This document shows positions 51,478 through 60,890 of a stretch of DNA of 64,000 nt, piece by piece. Where the stretch lies: NCBI RefSeq assembly GCF_002909235.1, contig NZ_PHQQ01000003.1:186001-250000 (forward strand). The letters run 5' to 3'. Numbering within the stretch: position 1 is the stretch's first letter; every line of letters starts with the position of its first letter. This DNA comes from Arenibacter catalasegens. GTDB lineage: Bacteria; Bacteroidota; Bacteroidia; Flavobacteriales; Flavobacteriaceae. The translations under genes and the position numbers were made by a program. The notes below the pieces were generated by a model, which had not been told where the DNA came from, did no database searches, and was given only the letters and a program-made list of their open reading frames with translations.

Positions 51478-52701
51478 ATGAAAAACAAGAAATTAATAAT
51501 AGGTAGCATTGTAGTAGTCATACTCGCTATCATAGTTTACAGCTTTGCTAAAAATGACAATGCTGTTACAATAGAAGCCAAAACAGTTATCGCCAAAAAA
51601 GCGAATGTAACCACAATGGTTACGGCTACAGGAACCATAGAGCCTATTACCCAAGTAGAGGTTGGTACGCAAGTTTCCGGTGTGGTCGAAAAAATATTTG
51701 TAGACTACAACAGCGAAGTAAAAGAAGGGCAATTGCTTGCCGAATTGGATAAAACCAATCTACTGGCCACTTTAACGCAGACGCAATCTACTTATGACAA
51801 TGCCGTAAATCAAAGAAATTACACAAAAACCATTTACGACCGTCAAAAAATCTTGTATGACAGTCAAGTGATTAGCAAGTCTGATTTTGATGACGCAAAC
51901 TACAATTACGAAACTGCAAAAGGAACTGTAACCCAGCGTTTGTCGGATTTACAAAAGGCGAAAACCAATTTAAGTTATGCCGATATTTATTCGCCAATTG
52001 ATGGTGTGGTATTGTCGAGAGCCATTGACGAAGGACAAACGGTTGCGGCAAGTTTTAGCACACCAACACTGTTTACCATTGCAAAAGATTTAAAAGAAAT
52101 GCAAGTAGAAGCTGATGTTGATGAAGCAGATATAGGGCAGGTAAAAGAAGGACAACGAGTTAGTTTTACAGTTGATGCTTATTTAGGGGAAGAATTTGAC
52201 GGAGTTGTTACACAAGTTCGATTGAACCCGACGGTAACTTCAAATGTGGTTACTTACACAGTAGTGATTAAAGCAGATAATCCAGATTTAAAATTAAAAC
52301 CAGGCTTAACAGCAACCATTTCAATTTACACCTTGGAATTAAAAGATGTGTTAACTACCGAAGCCAAAGCCATTAATTTTAAACCAACTCGACCAGAGTT
52401 AACAGCTTATAATGAACAACAAAATATTACGGTACAGCAAACAAGTGAAAGACCAACAGAAAGATCAGCAGATGAAGTTAATGGAAACGTTGTTTGGGTT
52501 TACGGTAGTAATGGTGAAATTAAAGCTAATAAAGTCACTTTAGGAGCAAGCGATGGCGTCAACGTACAAATCTTAGACGGACTTTCTGAAGGAGACAAAT
52601 TAGTCTACAGTTTAGAAGGCGTTAGTAAAACAGAAGCAAAAACAGCAGCAAAAAGCGAAAGTCCATTTATGCCACAACGTCCAGGAGGTAAGAAAAAATA
52701 A
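51478..52701 (+). CDS. macA: MacA-like membrane-fusion (HlyD-family) efflux subunit
   Basis: A 407-residue periplasmic adaptor anchored by one N-terminal membrane helix (LIIGSIVVVILAIIVYSF). It has the lipoyl-like hairpin region (TMVTATGTIEPITQVEVGTQ, YSPIDGVVLSRAIDEGQTV), a coiled-coil hairpin between, and a beta-barrel (VEADVDEADIGQVKEGQRV). It bridges the MacB transporter to the TolC-like channel. The C-terminal end is charged and low in complexity (SPFMPQRPGGKKK). It begins 11 bases after tolC. Confidence 0.94.
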   Translation: MKNKKLIIGSIVVVILAIIVYSFAKNDNAVTIEAKTVIAKKANVTTMVTATGTIEPITQVEVGTQVSGVVEKIFVDYNSEVKEGQLLAELDKTNLLATLTQTQSTYDNAVNQRNYTKTIYDRQKILYDSQVISKSDFDDANYNYETAKGTVTQRLSDLQKAKTNLSYADIYSPIDGVVLSRAIDEGQTVAASFSTPTLFTIAKDLKEMQVEADVDEADIGQVKEGQRVSFTVDAYLGEEFDGVVTQVRLNPTVTSNVVTYTVVIKADNPDLKLKPGLTATISIYTLELKDVLTTEAKAINFKPTRPELTAYNEQQNITVQQTSERPTERSADEVNGNVVWVYGSNGEIKANKVTLGASDGVNVQILDGLSEGDKLVYSLEGVSKTEAKTAAKSESPFMPQRPGGKKK

Positions 52702-52707
52702 AGAATC

Positions 52708-53451
52708 ATGAGCAAAGAAATCATAAAAATAGAAGACTTAAAACGTGAGTTTATCATGGGCAATGAAACGGTTCACGCTTTAAGAGGTATTTCGTTTGAT
52801 ATAAAAGAAGGTGAGTTTGTAACCATTATGGGGTCTTCTGGTTCTGGAAAAAGTACGATGTTGAATATTTTAGGCTGTTTAGATCAACCTACATCGGGAA
52901 TTTATGAAATTGATGGCGTTAGGGTAAAAGATCTTACTAAGAATCAGTTAGCAACGATACGCAATGAAAAAATCGGATTTATTTTTCAATCCTATAATTT
53001 ATTAGCAAGAACATCTGCTATCGAAAATGTAGAATTACCGCTTTTATATAACAGTAAAGTTTCTACAGAAGAACGCAGAAAACGTGCTATAGAAGCCTTG
53101 CAAAAAGTCGGGTTGGGCGACAGATTAGATCATACACCATCACAACTTTCAGGTGGGCAACAACAACGTGTTGCTATTGCACGGTCGTTGGTTAATAATC
53201 CGGTTATGATTCTAGCCGATGAAGCCACTGGAAACTTGGATACACGAACGTCTTACGAAATTATGTCTTTGTTTCAAGACTTAAACAAACAAGGCATTAC
53301 CATCACTTTTGTAACACACGAACAGGATATTGCAACATTTAGCAATAGAACCATTGTATTAAAAGATGGAAATATAATTCAAGATTATAAAAACCATAAA
53401 GTACAATCGGCAGAAGAACAGTTAGCAAAATTACCTAAAGAAGACCATTAA
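52708..53451 (+). CDS. macB: MacB-type ABC transporter ATP-binding protein
   Basis: A 247-residue ATPase of the LolD/MacB class. It has Walker [10 protein letters not shown] (42-50), Q-loop [11 protein letters not shown], signature [13 protein letters not shown], Walker [14 protein letters not shown] and switch His in VTHEQDI. In E. coli MacB the ATPase and permease are one protein; here they are separate genes, common in Bacteroidota. It powers the adjacent permease. The start lies 6 bases after macA. Confidence 0.95.
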   Translation: MSKEIIKIEDLKREFIMGNETVHALRGISFDIKEGEFVTIMGSSGSGKSTMLNILGCLDQPTSGIYEIDGVRVKDLTKNQLATIRNEKIGFIFQSYNLLARTSAIENVELPLLYNSKVSTEERRKRAIEALQKVGLGDRLDHTPSQLSGGQQQRVAIARSLVNNPVMILADEATGNLDTRTSYEIMSLFQDLNKQGITITFVTHEQDIATFSNRTIVLKDGNIIQDYKNHKVQSAEEQLAKLPKEDH

Positions 53452-53453
53452 TT

Positions 53454-54674
53454 ATGAGACTATTAAATTTATTTAAAATCGCTTTTAAAGCCATTGTTCT
53501 TAATAAAATGAGAACATTACTTACAATGTTAGGCATCATTATAGGTGTAGCATCTGTAATTGCGATGCTCGCCATTGGAGAAGGTTCAAAAGAAAGTATT
53601 CGCGCTAACATTTCAAGTATGGGATCGAATATTATTACCGTAAAAGCAGGGTCAGATACGCGCGGTGGTGTTAGACAAGAGGCAAGTGTAATGGAATCTC
53701 TTACCTTAAACGATTTTGAGGCTATTAGAGAAAAGACTACGCTCTTGAGTTATAGTTCACCATTAGTAGATGGTAGAGGTCAGGTTATAAACGGTTCTAA
53801 TAACTGGCCATCATCTATCTATGGTGTCAATTCTGAATATTTAAAGATTAAAGTGGTCGATTTGCAAAGTGGTAGTATGTTTACTGATGCTGAGGTAAAA
53901 TCAGCCTCTAAAGTGGCGTTGATTGGTCAAACGGTTGTTGATAATGTATTTCCAGATGGTCAAGAACCTGTTGGGCAAATGATTCGTTTCAATAATATAC
54001 CTTTTAAAGTAATTGGTGTTTTAGAAGAAAAAGGGGAGAATACTTTTGGTCAAGATCAAGACGACGTGATCATAGCGCCTTATACAACAGTGCAAAAACG
54101 TATTTTGGCTATCGATCATTTAAATCAGATTATAACATCCGCCGTAAGTGAAGAAGAAGCACCAAACGCCGTTTTAGAAATCTCTAATATTTTACGCGAA
54201 CAGCACAAATTAGCTGATGGTGAAGACGATGATTTCAATGTACGCTCTATGGAAGAACTCATTTCTACCTTTAGTTCTACAAGTGAAATGTTAACCATCC
54301 TTTTAGTGGCTGTTGCAAGTATATCATTATTAATAGGTGGCATTGGAATTATGAATATTATGTATGTTTCGGTAAAAGAACGTACTAAAGAAATTGGTCT
54401 ACGAATGGCTGTAGGTGGCAAAGAATCAGATATTTTGATGCAATTTTTAATAGAAGCCATTTTAATAAGTATAACAGGTGGTGCATTAGGCGTGCTTTTA
54501 GGACTTGGTTCTACGGTATTCATTGAAAAATTCTTAAATTGGCCTACAAGTGTGGCAATGTATTCTATTGTTATTTCCTTTGCGGTTTGTGCAATTACAG
54601 GAATCTTCTTTGGGTGGTATCCTGCAAGAAAAGCATCGGCTTTAGACCCGATTACAGCATTGCGATATGAATAA
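53454..54674 (+). CDS. MacB-type ABC transporter permease
   Basis: A 406-residue inner-membrane protein: one N-terminal membrane helix (MRTLLTMLGIIIGVASVIAM), a large periplasmic MacB_PCD domain (about 50-270) and three C-terminal helices in the FtsX domain (SEMLTILLVAVASISLLIGG, MQFLIEAILISITGGALGVL, AMYSIVISFAVCAITGIFF) with the conserved ending WYPARKASALDPITALRYE. Such mechanotransmission exporters push peptides, lipoproteins or antibiotics from the periplasm through TolC. Only 2 bases separate it from the ATPase gene, so the two are translationally coupled. Substrate unknown. Confidence 0.94.
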   Translation: MRLLNLFKIAFKAIVLNKMRTLLTMLGIIIGVASVIAMLAIGEGSKESIRANISSMGSNIITVKAGSDTRGGVRQEASVMESLTLNDFEAIREKTTLLSYSSPLVDGRGQVINGSNNWPSSIYGVNSEYLKIKVVDLQSGSMFTDAEVKSASKVALIGQTVVDNVFPDGQEPVGQMIRFNNIPFKVIGVLEEKGENTFGQDQDDVIIAPYTTVQKRILAIDHLNQIITSAVSEEEAPNAVLEISNILREQHKLADGEDDDFNVRSMEELISTFSSTSEMLTILLVAVASISLLIGGIGIMNIMYVSVKERTKEIGLRMAVGGKESDILMQFLIEAILISITGGALGVLLGLGSTVFIEKFLNWPTSVAMYSIVISFAVCAITGIFFGWYPARKASALDPITALRYE

Positions 54675-54680
54675 TAAATT

Positions 54681-55721
54681 ATGTATAAAAATAAAACCAT
54701 AACAGTATTTTCTCATCTTCTCGTATGGTTGGTGCTCTTCAGTATGCCATATGTGTTGTCTTACGGACAAGAGCAAGATCTAAATCGGGTGTTTGCACAT
54801 TATTGGATTCCATTACTGTTTTATGCGGTTGTTTTTTATGTCAATTATTTTGTGCTTATTGACAGGTTTCTATTTAGTAAGAAATTAATGCTATTTATTG
54901 CTATCAATCTTGGAATGATTGCCTTGTTTTTAGTATTAAAAGATCAAATTGAAGAAGCCTTTTTTCAAGACCTAATTAAAAGACGTCCAAGTAATGCCGA
55001 TGGAGGAGGAAGGCCACCAGTCAAATTAATTATTTATATACAAATGCTATCGTACATGGCGCCTTTGCTTTTTTCAATAGCCATTAAAACAACCCAACGC
55101 TGGGTACAAACGGAAGCCGAACGCAAAGAAGCAGCGAACATAAAGTTGAAATCAGAATTACAACATTTGCATTACCAATTGCAACCGCATTTCTTTTTTA
55201 ACTCCTTAAATAACATTTATGCCATGGTTGATATTTCGCCAGAGCAGGCAAAAAAATCCATTCATAGTTTAAGTAAATTAATGCGTTATATGTTGTACGA
55301 AACCAATATGGATTTGGTGCCACTTTCAAAAGAAATCGATTTTATGAAAAAATATATCGATTTAATGAAATTAAGGGTATCGGATAAAACAAAAGTCAGT
55401 TATAGTTTCCCAACAGAAGAAAATGGCATTCAAATAGCACCTTTATTATTTATTTCATTAATAGAAAATGCTTTTAAGCACGGGGTTTCAGCAAGTAAAG
55501 AAAGTCATATAAACATTGCTATGACTTCAGAAGAAAGAACAGTTCTATTCACCATTGAAAACGAAAATTTTCCTAAAAAAACAGACGACAAAAGTGGTTC
55601 TGGAATTGGACTGCAAAATGTAGTGAAGCGCTTAGAATTACTATACCCAAATAAACACAGTTTTAATACAACTGTAAATGACAATCGGTTTTTAGTACAT
55701 TTAAAAATAGAAACAGCTTAA
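54681..55721 (+). CDS. LytS-type sensor histidine kinase
   Basis: A 346-residue membrane kinase with four hydrophobic segments in the first 140 residues, a coiled-coil linker, and a His_kinase domain with the phospho-accepting His170 in QLQPHFFFNSLNN, followed by the ATPase motif ISLIENAFKHG and GSGIGLQNVVKRL. It is co-transcribed with the exporter and its LytTR partner. The membrane part has no large extracytoplasmic loop, so it may sense envelope stress or the transporter itself (inference). Confidence 0.93.
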   Translation: MYKNKTITVFSHLLVWLVLFSMPYVLSYGQEQDLNRVFAHYWIPLLFYAVVFYVNYFVLIDRFLFSKKLMLFIAINLGMIALFLVLKDQIEEAFFQDLIKRRPSNADGGGRPPVKLIIYIQMLSYMAPLLFSIAIKTTQRWVQTEAERKEAANIKLKSELQHLHYQLQPHFFFNSLNNIYAMVDISPEQAKKSIHSLSKLMRYMLYETNMDLVPLSKEIDFMKKYIDLMKLRVSDKTKVSYSFPTEENGIQIAPLLFISLIENAFKHGVSASKESHINIAMTSEERTVLFTIENENFPKKTDDKSGSGIGLQNVVKRLELLYPNKHSFNTTVNDNRFLVHLKIETA

Positions 55722-55724
55722 ATT

Positions 55725-56456
55725 ATGAGCAACTTAAAAATCACATGTGTTATTGTAGATGATGAACCGATGGCGTTGAATTTGGTAGAAAGTTATGTCG
55801 AAAAAACACCGTTTTTGGAGCTTAAACAAAAATGCAGTAGTGCCATTGAAGCGATGGAATTTTTAAAAACGAATCCTGTTGATTTATTGTTTTTAGATAT
55901 CCAAATGCCTGATTTGACAGGGATTCAATTGTCTAAAATGCTTCCAAAGGAAACCCGAGTTATTTTCACCACTGCCTTTGACCAATATGCATTAGAAGGT
56001 TTTAAAGTAGAGGCATTAGATTATTTATTAAAACCTTTTGACTATGCAGAGTTTCTGGCAGCAGCCAACAAAGCAAGTACTTGGTTTTCTTTAGTAAAAG
56101 GCAAACAACAAACCGTACTTTCCGATGAAAAAGAATTCCTTTTTGTAAAATCTGAATACAAACAACTGCGAATTAAATTGGCAGACGTACTCTATTTTGA
56201 AGGCTTAAAAGACTATATTAAAATATGGTTAAAAGATAATCCCAAACCTATATTAACTTTGATGAGTTTAAAATCTTTAGAGGAAGAATTGCCCGAAACT
56301 CAATTTATGCGTGTGCATCGTTCGTTTATTGTGTCCCTAAATAATATTGATGTTATAGAGCGCAGTCAGATCATAATTGGAAATCAACGCATTACAGTTT
56401 CGGAAAATTATAAGCCAGCATTTTTAAACTATATTTCCAAAAATAGTTTGGACTAA
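55725..56456 (+). CDS. LytTR-family response regulator
   Basis: A 243-residue regulator with an N-terminal receiver domain (acidic VDDEP at 11-15, phospho-accepting Asp58 in LFLDIQMPD, Lys in LLKPFDYAEF) and a C-terminal LytTR DNA-binding domain (about 145-243: FLFVKSEYKQLRIKLADVLY, FMRVHRSFIVSLNNID). LytTR proteins bind tandem direct repeats. The 13-base-phased AC elements in the twin promoters (48825 and 50039 onward) are the obvious candidates, giving autoregulation of the operon. Confidence 0.94.
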   Translation: MSNLKITCVIVDDEPMALNLVESYVEKTPFLELKQKCSSAIEAMEFLKTNPVDLLFLDIQMPDLTGIQLSKMLPKETRVIFTTAFDQYALEGFKVEALDYLLKPFDYAEFLAAANKASTWFSLVKGKQQTVLSDEKEFLFVKSEYKQLRIKLADVLYFEGLKDYIKIWLKDNPKPILTLMSLKSLEEELPETQFMRVHRSFIVSLNNIDVIERSQIIIGNQRITVSENYKPAFLNYISKNSLD

Positions 56457-56664
56457 TTTACTTTTTTGCTTCGAAATCTGTAGGGCTGTAATCGGACTTC
56501 CAAATAAATAGCACTAAACACCCGTGGAGATCTAGACCCCTGATTTTAAAGTCCTAATTAGCTAAAACCTCTCGATTGCGTTATTAGATTAGCATTATTA
56601 AATTTATAGATGTTTAATATAAAATTAAACTCTCCTTATTTTTAAACTTCATTAAGAACTGGCA

Positions 56665-57921
56665 TTAGTCGGTTTTTCGTTTTTTAAACCATAGGTCCTC
56701 CAAGCTAAAATTAACTGTTAGCACATGATAATTCTCCTTGATAAGTATATTTTCTATTAGACCAGTGGACCCGTAGGAATAGGACAAATTAAGCATGGAA
56801 TTATTACCACGGCCAATGGGCAAACCTACCCCTGCCGTAAAATTATAACCATCTATTTTAGCATCGTTAATGGACAGATACCCGGTGTCGTAATTAAAAC
56901 CAGTTCTATAACGAATACGCTGGTTGTACTTATAACTGGAAGAATTTCTTACAAATTCCAAACCAAGGGCATAGATATCCTGATCAGCATATTCCCCAAT
57001 ATTTTCGGACTGCCCGGTATCACTCCAATAATTCTTTTTATAATCGGCGTTTAGCGTAAAGGATTTTAAAAATTTTGTACTTAACCCAACCCCTAGTTCC
57101 ATTGGCATTTTAAAATCGGCAACAGTATTACTCTCATCCTCCTCTACCGTTATTTCCACTGCGTCCAGGCTTTTAATCACTGAACGCCTTACACTACCCT
57201 TTAGACTGGTAGGGAATTGGACTGTACTCCCAAGTGTAATATTCTTTGTAAGGTCGTATTGCATACCTAGCCCAAAACGAGCGCCACTATAATTGGTATC
57301 TTCAGTGGAAACAAAAGCACTATTATAGATTTGGAAGGATTCTTCCTCCTCAATCTTGCCAAATAGTACGGAAAAACTGGCCCCAAATCTTAATTTATCA
57401 GTAATACCATATCCCAGGTTGATCTTTAAGTCGCTCAATCCTCCAAGACCACTAACATTACTTTCAAAAGTTTCCTCAGTCCCCTCTATATTTGTTTTTA
57501 CTCCTACCAAGGTATATCCCACATCGGTATATGGAACCAATGCTATACCTGCTCCAAGTCTGTCCGCTATTCGGAAGGCAAGAGCCAAATTGGAAAAGTT
57601 GACAGTGGCTTTTGATTCGTCGTTTATCCTATTACTATAATTGTTATACTTCCCCCTTATCCCAATATCGTAAAAGAAAGAGTTTTGAGGTGTCAAGGCA
57701 AAATTGGCCGGATTTAAATTGTTTATTTCTGTGTCCGATTTCATTGCTAATCCAGAATAACCCATCCCATTGGTTCTCCCAATACTCGTCTGATTTATTG
57801 CACCTAGACCGTATAGTGAATAAGGCGAACTTGTTAGGCCTTCGGATTGAGCCAAAACAGGAATTGCAGTTAAGAAAGTTATAAATAGGGTAGATAAGGG
57901 TAATTTATTCATCTTCATCAT
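56665..57921 (-). CDS. Outer-membrane beta-barrel protein (FadL/PorV-like)
   Basis: A 416- to 419-residue exported barrel protein. After the signal peptide (LPLSTLFITFLTAIPVLA), it has SSPYSLYGLGAINQTSIGRT and ANFALTPQNSFFYDIGIRG, a pattern resembling FadL/OmpP1 and PorV-like barrels of Flavobacteria. Alternating strands continue to HVLTVNFSLEDLWF. Starts at ATG 57921, 57918 or 57912 all slightly overlap the DUF4270 stop; the ATG at 57969 would put 16 residues before the signal. Translational coupling to DUF4270 is likely. Specific role unknown. Confidence 0.82.
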   Translation of the reverse strand: MMKMNKLPLSTLFITFLTAIPVLAQSEGLTSSPYSLYGLGAINQTSIGRTNGMGYSGLAMKSDTEINNLNPANFALTPQNSFFYDIGIRGKYNNYSNRINDESKATVNFSNLALAFRIADRLGAGIALVPYTDVGYTLVGVKTNIEGTEETFESNVSGLGGLSDLKINLGYGITDKLRFGASFSVLFGKIEEEESFQIYNSAFVSTEDTNYSGARFGLGMQYDLTKNITLGSTVQFPTSLKGSVRRSVIKSLDAVEITVEEDESNTVADFKMPMELGVGLSTKFLKSFTLNADYKKNYWSDTGQSENIGEYADQDIYALGLEFVRNSSSYKYNQRIRYRTGFNYDTGYLSINDAKIDGYNFTAGVGLPIGRGNNSMLNLSYSYGSTGLIENILIKENYHVLTVNFSLEDLWFKKRKTD

Positions 57922-59224
57922 ATATTGCGTAGGTAAGTTCCAATTGGATACCTTGGTTAGTGCCGTCATTTCCGATTAAAACAAATCGATCTACAGTGCT
58001 ATTGTAATTCTCGGGCAAAAGAATAATTGCATCATTGGTTTCCCGTTCTGCCAACAATAATCCTTCTATATAGCTGGTAAGTGGTATTTCATAATATATG
58101 TCATTGAATTCCTCCCCGTCACGGTTCAAAGTGGCCTGTACTCCCGTATTATCCATTCCTACCAATTGATCTGTTAAATCATTGTTTTGGTCTACGATAA
58201 AAAGCGATAGGTTGTCCCTTAGAGCCAGTTCATCATTATAAGAAGCCAAAGCTGGTTTAATTTTAAGAACGGCATTCAGTAAGGTTCCCCGTCCTGGAAT
58301 ATCGAACAAGGTTTTTAAATTTGTAAATTCTATCTTCGTCGTGTATCCAATACCGGATTGAATAAAACTTTGGTTATCCGATTCGGAACTGTTGAGAGCA
58401 ACTTCTTTATCTGTGAGTGTCTTTAGGTACTCATTGGTTTCCACCACGGACATCTGGTTAAAAAATGGAATAGGACTACTGGTGGTGTTTATTGCAAAAT
58501 CTGTAGTATACTGCGTGCGACTTTCCTCTTGGGAAATGGTGTAATACATCCTCATTACGCTGGTAGCAAATGAAAAACCAACTATGGAACCGTCGTCGTC
58601 GTCGCCTGGCTGAAAGGTAATCCCATGAAAGTAGTCCTTAAATTCCTCGGTGTTTGTAATATTCTTTTGTTGCAACTGCTCAAAAAGATCTAACCCTAAG
58701 GAGTCACTTAATTTAATATATAACGAATCCGTTCCCAAAGGTCTTGGTGTATAGGTTACAGACCCTAAATCTTCCTCAAAGAACCCCACCTTGCTGGTAT
58801 TATAGAATTCACTCCCATCCGCTGGCTTTAAAAGTTCACTGAGCTCTTTAATATGGATGGTGTTATTTTTAAGGGTGTCATTATAATAGTAATTGTCGTA
58901 CTTCAGGAAGAAGGCGATACTATCATATTCCGCGTCGGAATCGATATAATAGCTATTGGGCAACAATTCCGCAAAACTCGAACTTTTCACGGCCCCAAAT
59001 ACCGGGTCTATATATTTACCGATAAGCATACGGGAGGCCTGTGAAGTTACAATACTGTCAAACTTCATGGTGTATGTCTCCACATTCATGGTATCTATTT
59101 GCACCACCCGAATATTACTGTCTGTAAATGTCCCACCAGCCACAAATTCAGAATCATTAATAGCATCTGTGCTGCATGAATCCATAATTATCAGCAAGGC
59201 AATAAGTGCAAGGAGTTGTCTCAT
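57905..59224 (-). CDS. DUF4270-family lipoprotein
   Basis: A 439-residue protein with a lipoprotein signal (LLALIALLIIMDSC, Cys at about 17) that matches the DUF4270 group common in Flavobacteria: FVAGGTFTDSNIRVVQIDTM near the start, IGKYIDPVFGAVKSSSFAEL, and TSYIEGLLLAERETNDAIIL near the end. The function of the family is unknown; it is predicted to be at the outer membrane or periplasm. ATG 59224 is preferred to TTG 59287. It overlaps the following barrel gene by a few bases. Confidence 0.87.
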   Translation of the reverse strand: MRQLLALIALLIIMDSCSTDAINDSEFVAGGTFTDSNIRVVQIDTMNVETYTMKFDSIVTSQASRMLIGKYIDPVFGAVKSSSFAELLPNSYYIDSDAEYDSIAFFLKYDNYYYNDTLKNNTIHIKELSELLKPADGSEFYNTSKVGFFEEDLGSVTYTPRPLGTDSLYIKLSDSLGLDLFEQLQQKNITNTEEFKDYFHGITFQPGDDDDGSIVGFSFATSVMRMYYTISQEESRTQYTTDFAINTTSSPIPFFNQMSVVETNEYLKTLTDKEVALNSSESDNQSFIQSGIGYTTKIEFTNLKTLFDIPGRGTLLNAVLKIKPALASYNDELALRDNLSLFIVDQNNDLTDQLVGMDNTGVQATLNRDGEEFNDIYYEIPLTSYIEGLLLAERETNDAIILLPENYNSTVDRFVLIGNDGTNQGIQLELTYAIYDEDE

Positions 59225-59444
59225 TCTTTTATTATTTAAAGCCAAAAGTAAAAGCGTTTCCCTAGCTCGGAAACCCCAATAGACCAACCCACTAACTTAT
59301 AAGACCAAAGGGCAAATTTTAGCTATTAAATGCCGTCTACCATTCGTAGATAAAATATCCTCTTTTATATGTTAAATAGGTGACTTTATCTATTTAAGTT
59401 TCAAACACCACGTTAGCCATCTAGTTTTGAAAAAAAAATAACTA

Positions 59445-60461
59445 ATGAAATACATTTATAACATGAAGGGAAGGGTAAACCACATTAAAATGTTAACGAT
59501 GGTCAGCGCAACACTTTGCTTAATGGCAAGTTGTTCCAATGACGATGACGATGATGACGACTTGGGTAACTGGACGGACAAATCTGTGTTTGACGGCAGT
59601 CCACGCAGTGGCAGCTCCTACTTTACTATTGGAAACATCGGATATAGTGGTGTAGGTTTTGACGGAGATGATTACCTAACCTCCTTTTGGTCCTATAATA
59701 TGGATGGCGATTATTGGTCTCAAAAAGCAGATTTCCCCGGAACTGCAAGGAATGCAGCCGTAGGTTTTGCAGTCAATGATAAGGGATATATCGGCTCTGG
59801 ATATGATGGCTTGGACGAACTGTCAGATTTTTATTCTTACGACCCAGCCAGCAACACATGGACGGAAATTGCAACATTCCCATCTACCCCAAGGCGAAGT
59901 GCGGTGGCATTCGGAATAAACAGCTTAGGCTATTTCGGCACAGGCTTTGACGGTGACAACGATCGCAAGGACTTTTGGAAATACGATCCCAACAGCGATA
60001 GCTGGTCAGAGTTGGTCGGCTTTGGTGGAGATAAAAGAAGGGCGGCAACAACCTTTACCATAGGGGATAAAGTGTATATGGGAACAGGAGTTTCCAACGG
60101 TGTCTATTTGCAGGATTTTTGGGCTTTTGACTCCACCACAGAAAGTTGGACGCAAAAACTGGATTTGGATGAAGATGATGATTATACCATTGTGCGTAGC
60201 AATGCGGTAGGTTTCACCCTAAATGACTATGGATATATAGCCACTGGAACCTATGGTGGCACCTTACAATCTATTTGGGAATATGACCCAAGTACAGATT
60301 CTTGGGAATCCAAAACAGGTTTTGAACGAACATCGAGACAGGACGCGGTGGTATTCTCAAATAATGTAAGGACTTTTATTGGCTTGGGCCGAACAGGAAG
60401 TCTGTATTTGGATGATTTGGAGGAATTTTTACCTTATGACGAATACGACGACGAAGACTAG
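59445..60461 (+). CDS. Kelch-repeat lipoprotein
   Basis: A 338-residue exported protein. A lipoprotein signal (MLTMVSATLCLMASC) is followed by a poly-Asp linker (NDDDDDDD) and about six kelch-like repeats of about 48 residues (GYIGSGYDGLDELSDFYSYD, GYFGTGFDGDNDRKDFWKYD, VYMGTGVSNGVYLQDFW, GYIATGTYGG), each with W-x6-F-type strands. The fold is a beta-propeller, often a binding scaffold. Met at 59463 or 59490 may be the true start. The C-terminus is acidic (DEYDDED). It precedes a DUF4907-LytS-LytTR operon and may belong to its regulon. Confidence 0.88.
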   Translation: MKYIYNMKGRVNHIKMLTMVSATLCLMASCSNDDDDDDDLGNWTDKSVFDGSPRSGSSYFTIGNIGYSGVGFDGDDYLTSFWSYNMDGDYWSQKADFPGTARNAAVGFAVNDKGYIGSGYDGLDELSDFYSYDPASNTWTEIATFPSTPRRSAVAFGINSLGYFGTGFDGDNDRKDFWKYDPNSDSWSELVGFGGDKRRAATTFTIGDKVYMGTGVSNGVYLQDFWAFDSTTESWTQKLDLDEDDDYTIVRSNAVGFTLNDYGYIATGTYGGTLQSIWEYDPSTDSWESKTGFERTSRQDAVVFSNNVRTFIGLGRTGSLYLDDLEEFLPYDEYDDED

Positions 60462-60471
60462 TAATTTTGAT

Positions 60472-60483
60472 TTTGTAGTGTTA
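60472..60483 (+). promoter_or_regulatory. Shared promoter/start-region 12-mer before the DUF4907 gene
   Basis: TTTGTAGTGTTA is identical to the ends of the two promoters at 48891-48902 and 50105-50116. The preceding TGATTTTG resembles the -7 box TAnnTTTG. It lies just past the kelch stop, so a start site here would make an approximately 55-nt leader for the DUF4907 operon. The upstream 13-base-phased elements of the other two are not evident here. Confidence 0.5.
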
Positions 60484-60491
60484 AAGTCAGC

Positions 60492-60523
60492 AAAAGCGCC
60501 ATGCCTCGTGGTATGGCGCTTTT
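60492..60523 (+). terminator. Strong hairpin between kelch gene and DUF4907 gene
   Basis: A 14-bp stem (60492-60505 with 60510-60523, one G-U pair) and a 4-base loop, with AAAAGCGCC/GGCGCTTTT at its base. It may end the kelch transcript. It also falls downstream of the shared promoter element, so it could be a leader hairpin or attenuator of the DUF4907 operon. Confidence 0.75.
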
Positions 60524-60537
60524 AAAATGAAAAAAAA

Positions 60538-60882
60538 ATGAAAAAAATTTTAATAGCATATGTTTTAATAGCGGTTGTATCTGGATTTCTGTTATTGGGC
60601 TTTTCAAATTACAGTGTTGGCTCAAAAGAAAGTAAATTGCAGCTCCGTACCGAAATATTGAATTTGGAAAACGGATATGGATATCAAATAGCATTAGGTA
60701 ACAAGGTACTTATCCGCCAGGAGTACATTCCCGTTCTCCCCGGAAAAAAACCATTCGTAAGCACCCAGGATGCCAAACGTACAGCCGATAAGGTTATTAA
60801 TAAATTACAAAATAAGGAGAGTCCTATTTTGACAATTTCCGAACTAGAGGAATTACAGATTATGAAATTTACCTTAGACTAA
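60538..60882 (+). CDS. DUF4907-family small exported protein
   Basis: A 114-residue protein with an N-terminal signal/anchor (ILIAYVLIAVVSGFLLLGF) and the DUF4907-like core: ILNLENGYGYQIALGNKVLIRQEYIPVLPGKKP is in this region, then FVSTQDAKRTADKVINKL and SPILTISELEEL. The function of the family is unknown. It is 8 bases before the kinase gene, so it may be an extracytoplasmic partner of that sensor (inference). Confidence 0.83.
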   Translation: MKKILIAYVLIAVVSGFLLLGFSNYSVGSKESKLQLRTEILNLENGYGYQIALGNKVLIRQEYIPVLPGKKPFVSTQDAKRTADKVINKLQNKESPILTISELEELQIMKFTLD

Positions 60883-60890
60883 AGAAGTGC

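Noticed and set aside
60458-60694. 78-codon minus-strand frame across the DUF4907 start
   Set aside because: Opposite to a clear signal peptide gene and hairpin; composition is that of an antisense shadow.
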